From: Cymodocea nodosa
Lineage: Eukaryota; Streptophyta; Magnoliopsida; Alismatales; Cymodoceaceae
Direction: 5' to 3'
NCBI GenBank assembly: GCA_036874045.1
Contig: CM072337.1
Coordinates: forward strand, 21,488,001 to 21,552,000
Length of the DNA stretch: 64,000 bases
Part shown: positions 23,553 through 33,676 of the stretch, piece after piece
How positions within the stretch are numbered: position 1 is the stretch's first letter
Layout: each line of letters begins with the position of its first letter
Program-made: the position numbers and the translations under genes
The notes under the pieces: generated by a model
Told to the model about the DNA's origin: nothing
The model's input: the letters and a program-made list of their open reading frames with translations, nothing else
Database searches by the model: none

Positions 23553-24985
23553 GGCGGGCATGGAGAGGGGCGATGATGTAGAGCTTGGTTGGGGATGTGT
23601 CGGCGGATCTGGGTGGGAGACAGGGACCGGAGGGAGTCGATGGTGGTGAAGATGAGGCCTCTCGCTCGAGTGGTGTTGCGGGTGGCAGTCATCAAGTTCG
23701 TTGACGTCTCTGGCACGACAATAGCTCGGTAGGTCGCGGAGGCAGAGAAAGCCTTCCATTCCCGGTACGGCGTTCGTCTCTCTGTCCATGTCATCCCTAT
23801 CTGACAGCAGATGATCAAATTGTAAATTATTTCCCCCCAAAAAAAAAATCTAGCATTATTGATCGTAATGTCATTTGTAATCACAGAAAGTTATATTAGT
23901 AGCAACTTCGAAAATTTTAAAAAAAGTATTATAAAGACAAAAAATCCATGTTAATCGGTATAACACATCGATTTTTAAGTAATGTAAAAATTATTATCAT
24001 CGCAAAAAAAATAATCTGACGGTCAGTAACACTTTTTTAATAAAATAGGTATTATATATTTTTTTTTCAAATTCTATCTCAAAATTAATCATTACAGAAA
24101 ATTTTATTATATATAAGGTTTAATTCTATCTTCTTTATATGTGTACAAATATTCACAGGTGAATATGCATAAATTAGTTCTGATATTATATTGAAATTAT
24201 AACTCAAAATTAATTAATAATAAGTGAAAGAGTTCATTATATATAAGGTCCAACATTATCCTTATTTTCACCAACAGGGAGCTTTTCTTACGCTATCTTT
24301 ACTTTTAACTTATTTATATGTCGATAATTATCTACAAGTGGATGTATGTGTAGATTCATTGTATATAAAGTATAATTTAGTTCCTATTTTTATTGGACTT
24401 TATATATAATGAACATTTTTATTCATTATTAATTTATTTTGAGTAAAGCTTTTAATATAGTATCTAAATTAATCTATACGCATCCACTCATGAACATTTA
24501 TAAACATATAAATAAGGCATAAGTAAGGAGAGTACCAAAAAAGTCCCACGTCAATAAAAATAGAGATAAAATTAAACTTTATACATGATAAATCTTTTCA
24601 TTCATTGTCAATTAATTTTAATATGAAAATTCAACAGAAGTAACCTATTAAAAAATAGTGAAATATATTGTCAGGTACAAATGCTAATAGAGCAAAAGCA
24701 TAGATGTGATACAGAGAAAGAGTAAAGTTTCGAGGAATTTTAAAGATAAAAAATTAAGATAGATTAAAATCACGGCACTTGAAGAAAAGTGCAAGGAATT
24801 TTAGCGGAAGTCATAATAAATAATTAAGTTTAACAACAACCAACGGTTCTTCCTGGGAAAGGTAAATCTTAAACGGTTTTTTGAACGTACATAAATGAGC
24901 AAGGGAGTTAACCATATGAGACCTCATCGTCTATTTCGAAGCAATGGTTAAATACTAATAAATAGGTTTTTAATAATAATAAGAG
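23553..24985 (-). pseudogene. UGT copy 3: pseudogene with the 5' part of exon 2 and the intron only
   Basis: Bases 23553..23800 match the first ~270 bases of UGT exon 2 (MDRETNAVPGMEGF, LRDLPSYCRARDVN, then TRARGLIFTTIDSL after a frameshift). Bases 23801..24985 match the UGT intron, including the stretch before exon 1 (AATACTAATAAATAGGTTTTTAA). Exon 2 is cut before the PSPG box, and exon 1 is missing, replaced from about 24985 by unrelated DNA. At least one frameshift lies near the former DVNDRALQ segment. It cannot encode an enzyme. The UGT-type upstream block reappears at 26000..26290, so the whole unit was once present. Confidence 0.8.
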
Positions 24986-25930
24986 AATAATGGCTGTAGG
25001 TGCCATTATTCTCAGAAGTACAAAAAAAAGGATACTCGACGGTCATGATTTTGTCCAATGGCAAGAGGTATGTAAGAAACTTTGGAAAATAAAATTATAC
25101 GCCGTACACGAGAAACTTCCCTTCTCAAGCGAAGGGACGTGGTCACCGGCCGCGGGCCACCATCGTCACCCTGCACCACCCCGCCTTCTTGCTCTCGCGC
25201 CAATCCATGCGATGCGACCACGTTCCGCTATTAAAACGCCCACTTTCCTGGTTCCTCCCCCTCCTCACCGACAGATCTTGTTCATTCTTCTGCTTCACAT
25301 ACCGATCAGTTCAGCTGAAGAAGCGGCGGCGGCGGCGGCGAACCAGAAACAGAAGTATGTCTTTCGATCCGAATTCTGGTGTGGGTAGGGTTACTACTGC
25401 AGTCTCTGGTTTGGATCCTTAGATACCTCAAGGTGTTCGATTCAAACCATCCACGTTTCTCCGTTGCCCTTTCCCGATCAAACTGTTTTGGATTGTCATT
25501 TCCAGCAGATCTGATCCACAACCATAAACCAACGTCGCTTTTCATTATTGCTCGGCGGGCGAGGTGGCAGACAAAAACCATGACTTTCGTATCCTTTTCT
25601 CCGTATGAGAATAATGGCACAGCGGCGCATACAGCAGTAATTTGGTGGTGGGTTTCTTCGTGCGAGTATCACCGCCGGTGGTTTGAAGGCTTCGACGGTG
25701 GTGGATCTTTTTCAAGTGATTGTATTTTAATCCTTTAGAATATTTCTATCTATAGTCATTGAGAGATCAAACTACTTTCACCATTTTTTTTCTTCTTAAT
25801 TTTTGGTAACCATTAAAAATTAAATTCTAAATTTAAATCGATCTTTTCGACCAATTCCAATAGTTCAGGGTCATTATTTTACAACAAAGAATAATAGATG
25901 ACGTTGGAGCTCATGATCAAATGATTGCGA
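24985..25930 (+). other. Foreign segment replacing exon 1 of UGT copy 3; possible orphan promoter and leader
   Basis: This segment has no match in UGT copies 1 and 2. On the plus strand it holds GAA/TTC triplets like a heat-shock element (GAAACTTCCCTTC, about 25108..25120), a TATA-like TATTAAAA near 25229, and a pyrimidine-rich leader with a (GGC)n run at about 25324..25340. A GTATGT donor near 25355 and a TTTCCAGCAG acceptor near 25508 follow. A short frame (52 codons, MTFVSFSPYENN start) runs after the acceptor. The 132-codon frame from 24990 crosses these elements and is unlikely to be real. The parent gene is not recognised; it looks like the start of a captured or truncated gene. Confidence 0.35.
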
Positions 25931-26300
25931 TTAGATAAATTAAATACAAAAGATAAAATCTATAATCCGTAAAGAAAAGTAGTCTACATAGAAAGCAAAT
26001 GTAAAAATTATTTATTTTCATCTCCTTTTATTATATCCGTGTAATTTCTTTAGAGAAAAACGAATAATATCTCTATTATTCATTAATTATCACCCTAAAA
26101 ATAAAAATTTACAGCTTGCTGCTCCTTGCATCACCAACTTAGGAATGGCTCACCGACAACCACTGCTGCGAGTGTACACTTGGACCTTCTTTTTTTGGAG
26201 TAAGGTTCGCTTTTTTGGGTAACAGGAAATTATATTAAATTGATAAGGCTAGCTGTAATACAGCAAAAACAGTCCAATCACGATGTTCAGCTTTTTTTTA
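25930..26300 (-). repeat. Ancestral UGT upstream block, copy 3, without the G-box
   Basis: Matches 17100..17380 and 22480..22680, with landmarks such as CTGCTGCGAGTGTACACTTGG and AAATTGATAAGGCTAGCTGTAA. The CACGTG of the other two copies is absent (CAACCACTGCTGCGAG here). It shows that copy 3 once had a normal promoter. Confidence 0.6.
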
Positions 26301-28095
26301 ATCAAATGTAAAAGATAACTTAAATTTATATAAAATCTTTCGGCTATGAAATCCGAATAAAGTTCAACAGATAAAAAAAATTAAACCCATACAAAAGAAT
26401 AGATCTAAAGAAAGTAGATTAAAAAAAATACAACAGATGGGACCAAACATCAATTCATCGTCAATATTTAAAGACGAGACCTTTATTTACGTTAGCAGTG
26501 AAAGAACTATATATTAATGAAATAATTACCGTAGTTGAGGTGATACAGTGGCATCGTTGGTAAAAAATTTCACTTGAAATTGTGCTTTGCTCTTCCATAA
26601 TTTTTCACTTATTAACATTTAACCGAATAGATGCCGTCGTTAGCATCCATGTAATATCGTCCTTCTCTTCATTTAAAACTGTTCCATTGATCAAGCTTGG
26701 CTTCTTACAACCAAGTCGGTTTAAGAAGTGTAACCCAACCTGAATTTATTTTGTCTAGACAAATGCAATCCTTTGCGTAAAGTTGCTTTTTTTTTGCACT
26801 TAGATAAACTTCTAAAACTTGACATTTTAGTGGTGATAATGCGTGCGATTCACAAAAAAACTATCTTTTAAGGTTTAATATATAATGCCGGTTTCTGTTT
26901 TTCTAATATCAATGCGCAATTTTGTCAGAACATTTGCTTTACTACCATGACGAGCATTTAGAACAGTTAGAATATAGTTTGTGGTACTATAGACGGAAAA
27001 GACTTTCAAGGAATCTATCAATTCTAAATTGAGATGGTTCTTTTTTGAAAATTTGACAAGCACATCGAAAATTATTAGGAGGAAAATCAATTAAATTGTG
27101 CTTGTCAATGAGTGCGTTAAAGCATCTCATAGTGTCAGTCACGTGTGAGGTACTTCTGCACCAAATTTTCTATTTTGTCTGTCCAACTTCAAAGAGGAGC
27201 TGCTCCGCATTTGCCAAACAAATCCCTCAGATTTAGAGGGTAAAGAAAGCAGATTAATACCTTTTTGTGTGATTGAATGGTGGAGTTTTGTCCGCTTCAT
27301 CTCAGTGCTGCCAGGAGAGATCGATGAGCATCTGGTACCATTTAATTAGTGATTTGGGGAAAGACCCTTTAATTGGTTCTTTGACAGGTTCGTCAAGTTC
27401 CACATCAATTTGCCATAGATCGGATTGAAGTGCAAGTTTGTGTGCGCTAGCAAAGCCGCAACCTCTCTCTCCTTAGATGCTCGTTGGCTGCGGCGGCGAT
27501 CAGACCAACCTTCTTGGAGAAACCAAGGGCCATGCAAGGCATGCCAAAGAGGATGGAATGAGGCCGACCTCACGTGGACTTGCTGGCAAGTTGTACCAGA
27601 CAGACACAAAGGCTGAATCGAAGGGCAGAGTGCAGGGACGTAGGACGAAGGAAGAGTGTAAACAGATGAGCCCAAGTTATTAATTCCTAGTGGTTGTTTT
27701 TCTTTTAAAGCCAGAAATGAAAAAGGTTGGTGAAATGAAATGCATGATTAAGCTTATTATAGAAATGAAATAAGCTCAATCATGCATTTCATTCCAGTTG
27801 GGACTTCAACAGGTAACCCTTTGGGCTGACCCAGAATACCCTTGTCTTCAATTGCAGTCCACGTTTTATTTCAACAGCGCAAAGAAGAGATGGAAACCAA
27901 ATATGTGAGGAATTCTGATGGTGTTTATTACTAGTGAGGAGATGGTTCTTTGTCGATTCTTGGGTACATGATGATATACAGTACAAAAATAAGAGATTAC
28001 GAGCTCCGCCCTGAGATTCCGATCTCACCAAAATCTAATCAGGTTCCCGAATTCTGCTCCGAAAGATGACGGCCCAAAATGTGATTACCGTCAAC
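26300..28095. other. Intergenic spacer downstream of the bZIP gene
   Basis: AT-rich to about 27100, then a more mixed stretch. A GC-richer patch at 27420..27620 carries short open frames on both strands (63-109 codons) without a recognisable domain, possibly a gene relic. A strong stem-loop lies at 27732..27795. The part nearest 28095 is probably the 3' UTR of the bZIP gene. Confidence 0.4.
27732..27795. repeat. Near-perfect 27-bp stem-loop downstream of the bZIP gene
   Basis: Left arm 27732..27758 and right arm 27769..27795 pair at 25 of 27 positions around a 10-base loop (27759..27768). The core of both arms is AATGCATGATT. It lies about 300 bases past the bZIP stop codon. It could be a small foldback or MITE remnant, a structured 3' end, or a small-RNA precursor. 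I cannot tell which. Confidence 0.7.
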
Positions 28096-28100
28096 ATGTG

Positions 28101-29763
28101 CTAAAACGGGTTGGAGCTGGTCCGCCGGAGCCGAGATCTCTGGTCCGGCGGTCGAGCATCGCTCAATAGCCTCTTTTCTAATTCCTGCATCACGACATAC
28201 GATTAAAGAACCAGTGAAGCAATATAACTAATAACTGAATCAAGCAGAACATTTTTATTTCAAAAAAGATTCATCTTTAACAAACGAGAAAGTGGTCCAT
28301 GCAATTTTCAAAGGAAGTTGACTTTTGAACCCACGCTGATAGCAGGAAACCATTACGTGAGGCAGTAGCCATTGAAATGTCATTTTTGTATAACAAAATC
28401 AAATCTGAAGAAAATAGTGTTTTGGGCATTTATCCTCGTCCGAGATATGGAACATAACAGGTATGTTTACTTCCTTCTGCAAAGCATAAATTACAAAACA
28501 CAGGCAATTTGGTAAAATAGATGATGATGACATGTTAGATCTCAAACATCATCAGTGATAGCTAAATGCAGAGAGGAATGTAGATATTCATGATATTTTT
28601 GCAAGAATTTGAAATTTGATTTAAATCATGGATCATCAAACGAAACAGAGATCTGGAGGCCATGCTAAGGAGAAAAGGATGCACAGAAATGTCTAGGCAT
28701 AGAACCTTCTGCTTCTTTAGCATCTGATTCTCCTCTTCCAGTCTTGTTATCTTGTTCTCCAGCTCGTTAGTGTATGCCTATCAGTGATCAGATAACAATA
28801 CATTAACAATCCAAAAAATTTCACGGACACTCTTTTATGAAGGAAGAGATTTTAGATTCAAGCTCAAATGTAAGCACTATCATTGTCTTAAAAACACGAC
28901 GATTGGAAGAAGAAGAAGTGAATGACAAAGGTCACCTGCTTCCTGGCCCGAGAACGGGCAGCAGACTCCCTGTTCTTGATCATCCTCTTTTGTCGCCGCT
29001 CCACTGTCTTCTCGGCCATCTCTCCAGGAGCCACCCTTTTAAGCGCAGGCGCCCGTGCGTCACAAAAATTCCCCATCACCGGGGATGATGGTGTGATCTG
29101 ACCTTCCTGAATCCCAGCCTCCACCGCACCGACAATGCCCACCATTGGCGGCCGCGGGACAGGACGGCACGGAAGGTAAGAACCGACGACGCTCCGCTGG
29201 GTCTGCTGCGGCTGGAACGCGGACATCTGATGGTACTGCTGCAGCCAATGCATCCCTTGTTGGCACCTCTGCGACTCTTCCATTTGGTGGTCGCCGACGG
29301 GCCCGGTAACCGTCCCGTGCTGCTGCTTTTTGGATACCCCGGAGACAACACCAGCCTTCACCAAGAAATCCTCCAAGGTCATCTCACCCAGTGCACGCCG
29401 TGACTTGGGAGCCTGCCCCTCCTCGCCGACGCCGGACTTGGACTCCGCGTGCTGGATGTCCCTCCACACCTCGTCGACAGTCTTGCTGCTGATGTTCAAG
29501 CTACCTTGGGTCTCCAGAACAGTGCCGGAGCAAGAAGGTGGATGTGGAGAGGGACTCTCGAGGTCGATCACCGACGACTGGTCTCCCACCGCAGGAAGCA
29601 CATTCCGAAGGAGCTCATCGAGGTTCATGCCATGCAATGGCTCGCCTAGTTGGTCTTGCACCTGTTTCAGTGTGAGGCCATAGACGGAGCCTTTCCTGTC
29701 TAGGTTCTGCTGCAAGTGGTGGTGGTCTTGCCGCCCAATGCGACCATTACCCTGAGACCCCAT
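28101..29763 (-). CDS. Group A bZIP transcription factor, ABI5/AREB/DPBF type
   Basis: A nuclear bZIP factor that would bind abscisic-acid response elements (ACGT core) in ABA, seed or drought signalling. Exons are 28936..29763, 28706..28777 and 28101..28184, all joined in phase 0 at GT-AG sites, giving 327 residues. The four conserved group A phosphorylation regions are visible: C1 near residue 24 (RKGSVYGLTL), C2 (VDEVWRDIQ), C3 (MTLEDFLVKAG) and C4 at the end (LRRTSSNPF). The basic region NRESAARSR lies at the end of exon 1 (~261-269) and the leucine zipper AYTNELENKITRLEEENQML starts in exon 2. I start at ATG 29763 (AAAATGG); an in-frame ATG at 29832 would add 23 residues. The class is clear; which paralogue (ABI5, DPBF or AREB3 type) is not. 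Confidence 0.93.
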
Positions 29764-29792
29764 TTTTGTGTAGATAGAAATAACCAGCTTCC

Positions 29793-29825
29793 ACTCCTCC
29801 TCCTCCTCCTCCTCCTCCTCCTCCT
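29793..29825 (-). repeat. (GGA)n microsatellite in the bZIP 5' leader
   Basis: About eleven GGA triplets on the minus strand, just upstream of the bZIP start codon. They lie in frame with it and would encode ten Glu if the upstream ATG at 29832 were used. Confidence 0.85.
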
Positions 29826-29839
29826 TCAGCATCAATGTC

Positions 29840-32800
29840 CCAGGCTAAAAACAAAGACCATGGCATGACGCAGTGAGTGAGCCATGCTAATACGATGGGA
29901 CTAGTGGGTTTGATGCAGGCAAGAGAGAGAAGATTCAATTGCTAAAACCCAACAGACCCCTTCGGATGATGCATGTCGGAGCCGGGGGGAAGGAAGGAGG
30001 AGGGTAACCAGTGAGAGGCCACACACATGGAGGCTAATACCAAAACAAATGATCCTCATCCTCCGTGGCACTTAGGCCTAGCCTTTTTCTCTGGATAAAC
30101 TATAATAGCCCGTACACAAGGGAACAGATTGATTCCTCGAGGGAATTAATCCTTCAAGCCACAGGAGGCAGTGGCTTCCCAACCACACAACACAGGGGCG
30201 AACAAGGCATGAGACAAGCAAAAGCAAGTTTGCCCGATGGAGTAAATGGAGTGTGTGTGTCACATGAGTGCAGCATTGAGATACCAAATCCAAATGGTTC
30301 GTGGTACTACTAATGCCTGAGGAGGCCCTACTTCCTATGGTCAAGAGGATCACACATATTCAGATTTATGGTGTTGATTAACAGAGCACTCGTGCCAGCA
30401 CCTCTGGAACTGGGAAGGAGGAGGCCTTTAAAAATAAACGATGAGAGGAGGAGCGATGAGAACGAGGGAAACCCTAATCCCATCCATCATGTGGCGCTCC
30501 TGTTTTTCCATCCACCAACGAAGCCAGCTCACGACCGACATGATAGCTCGGCCTATAGGTTTTTTCTTTTCTTCTTTTTTCCGAGGCTTCATTCTATCTC
30601 TGCCAGCCGGCACTTGTCCATTCCAGCAATCCTGCTCCTTCTTATTATTCGACACGAAAAGATCGACGCTTCTCTCCGAGCAAAGCCATCCATCATCTAC
30701 TTCCAATGTATCACCCGAGAACGCATACTTCGGTAATAAAATCACTTTTCCCTCCTCCTAACGTGAATCTATTTCTTATGTACCAGCAGAGGTCCAACCC
30801 AGCGATATTATTCCAGCGTGTTGGTAACTGCGATCTTTTTCGTTGGAGGGGGTTCTGCCATGTGGAGCTCATCATCTAGGTTTTGGATTCATCCAACAAA
30901 TAAGAAAAAAAGAAGATAATTAGAGCTTCAGGTGGTTTGCATCTACACATGTGCCTGCCTGAGTGAGTGAGATGGGGGGGGGGAGGGGAAGCGAACAACC
31001 ATGCTCAAGCATGTGGTGTTATTATTATCATTATTTAAAGGTGAGTCGACGGAAGATTAAATCCATCCCGTTGAAACGAAGCATCGCTACTTGTACTAAT
31101 TCTTTTTATGCGCTTTGTCCGCTGCTTTTCTCGGAGAACGGAGGCGGATGAGGAGACAGGAGCAAGGACGTCCCATGTGTTTCATCAGGGATTCCCTTCT
31201 CTCCCTTGATATCTTTTGCGGTACCAGAGGTTGAACGGTTTTCAATCAAGTAATTTATTCGTCTCGTACTTTATTTCAATCGAAGAAATACCATTAACGA
31301 TGTCAACTTCCATAGTTTCTCAAACTTTTTGTTTTTTTGTATAATGATTGTGTTTTTACTTGAATTCATCCGTGGTGGCCAATAGAATGACCACTGTCGT
31401 CGGTATATTTTCTCAAGCCTTCCTTTTCGGAAGAACAAAAAGAACGGCCACATCTTCACGAATATCCCCGTCTAAGTCCTTCATCTTCCAAAATTAGTCA
31501 GTTTATGATGACAATGTTTTTATTTAGATTCAAACTTTCGTGGCAAAGCAAAAGACTAACCATTACCATCATGAAGACCTCTTATTCTGCTCCCCATACC
31601 ATTTCTTTCGTATGCATTTCTTCGCAAAAAATGTTAGTATCTGTCTTTTAATTGAAAATATACTCCATAAATTTCTAGCACTAAGTTAAAGATATTTTCA
31701 CTCTTTTTTTTACCCCAACGACGTAGATTGTGAATTTTCAAAAGAAAATATTCACCTTAATTTTTCGCACATGCACAGCCACTCTGTTGAAGTTTTAAGG
31801 AAAAATAAAACCACAGTTTTCCGTGACCAGGGGCCAGATAGTATTTTTACCTAGAGCTCAATCGCTGCAACAAAGTAAATCAATTATGCTCTTTCAATCT
31901 CAATCTCCGTCATCAAAGAATGATAAAGCTAATGCTCCAGCTCCATACTTACAATGAGTCGCTTTAGGTTGATGACCATACGAAACTAGAAAAATCAGAC
32001 TACCAAAGAGACTGAGGTAGGCCAGCAACCACCAGAAGAAAAAATCTTCTCTCTCTCTCTCTCCCAACAACCACCGAAAATGTTCAACCTACACAAGTGA
32101 TGAAAGTCAACTTGGTAGAATGATGACCAAGTTGATATCATTAGAATACAAGTTTCTTTTGAATTTGACAAGGCGGAGACAGTTTAACCCTAATGGAAGG
32201 TATAATTGCATAGTTACTCAAAATTGATCGGTAGAATGTGAGTTTCGCTGGTTAAAAAATACAAACGTCTTGCACGAGAATTCCTTGTCAAGTTCGTTCG
32301 ATTCTGAAGAAGAAACGCATCAGAATCCGACTTTATCTTTACTGCAACTTCAATCAGAGGGCCAACAGCAATTGCTGAATCATGGTTTCTAGTACAATTT
32401 GATATTCATTAAAAAAAAACCTTTTATGGACTTGCTGAGGGGGAATATCTGTGGAGGATATTCGCTGATTTTTTTCCTTCGTGATGACCTAAAAGAGACG
32501 GTATTTAAAAATATATGCATGCAAAGGTTGAGCAGAATTCAGCTTATAAAACTTATGTTTCGAGAATTGGTGTTGACTTTACATTGGAAATAATGGCTAA
32601 TCACCTCACCCAGGAGAACTTTTCAAATGCCTTTGTACCTGCTGCCAATAGCAAGATGTCAGTATAGTAATGAGAGTCAGACAAGCCTAATATTGACTAA
32701 TAGAGACTTCATTGTGGTCCAAAGGAATTCTAGATTCTAACTGATTTGTTTGATTAAAGTCATGGTACAAATGGATTATAAAATTATCATGAAATGACAG

Positions 32801-33640
32801 TAATTTGAAAATTATGGTGAAAATCACTTTTTTCTATAAATAATATCATAATTCATTTTTTCTGATTATTGTCAAAATTATTCATTTTTGTTCCTATAAT
32901 TATTGTCAAAATATGATAATCTACAGTAAGCTACAACACTACAAGATCAAACTGATTTGTCACCTCATTCAATGTACATAATCTCAATTATGAATAATCA
33001 AGATTCCTTATAATTTGAACAAACGAAGCTTAAAACTCATTAGTGTAGACTAAAAAGAATGCTAGAAAACAGATGTAAATTTCAACAAATAATTAAATTT
33101 TGCATTCATGGTATGCGCAAAAAGTTTTAATATCCAAAACCATCTATTTAGAACATAAAATTTAGTGGACTTCTTTTGAATCATAAAACCACACTTCTTT
33201 AAAATTGTTAATTGTGACCTGAATTTCAACCAGTACGAATATCTACGTGTATATGTTGTTTTGCATAAGTAAACAGACAGATGCTTGTGATAAAGAAAGG
33301 TTATTTAAATAATCATACAAGTTATTAAAAAAACAAATTATTCACAAGTAGCATAAAACCAAAAGCAATCGATCAAAGAAAGCCACAAAGGCAAAATTGA
33401 CATTGACAGATATTAAAAGGATTAAGGATGAGAATCCAACTTCCCTATGAGCCGATGAAAAGGGGAGGGGCTTTCTTCTCCGATCATCTGAGCAGGGCAG
33501 TTGCAGAATCAAAACAGAAAATGACCGAAGCCTTTCCTGCATCAACTGTAGAACACCAGCCACAACCAAGAGGAGAACAATTCTGAGTAAGGTCCTATTC
33601 ATAGTAACGCTATGCAAGAGCTTTTCTCTCTCTATCTCAT
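29840..33640. other. Intergenic: bZIP promoter side, then AT-rich spacer
   Basis: 29840..30760 is GC-richer and probably holds the bZIP promoter; no clear ABRE or TATA box could be fixed. A G(10) run lies near 30973 and a (CT)n run near 32048..32064. At 32100..32400 the plus strand has a coding-like stretch of about 115 codons with one stop that I cannot assign. The frames at 30065..30313, 30368..30736 and 33342..33617 show no domain and are not taken as genes. Confidence 0.4.
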
Positions 33641-33676
33641 ATGCTCAATTAAATCTTGCAAAACAAGGCCACTACC

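Noticed and set aside
24990..25388. 132-codon plus-strand frame
   Set aside because: It runs through a TATA-like box, a leader-like stretch and a (GGC)n run, and has no domain.
29330..29683. Plus-strand frame of 117 codons
   Set aside because: It is the antisense shadow of bZIP exon 1.
32090..32620. Possible integrated pararetrovirus fragment
   Set aside because: No diagnostic movement-protein, coat or reverse transcriptase motif is present.
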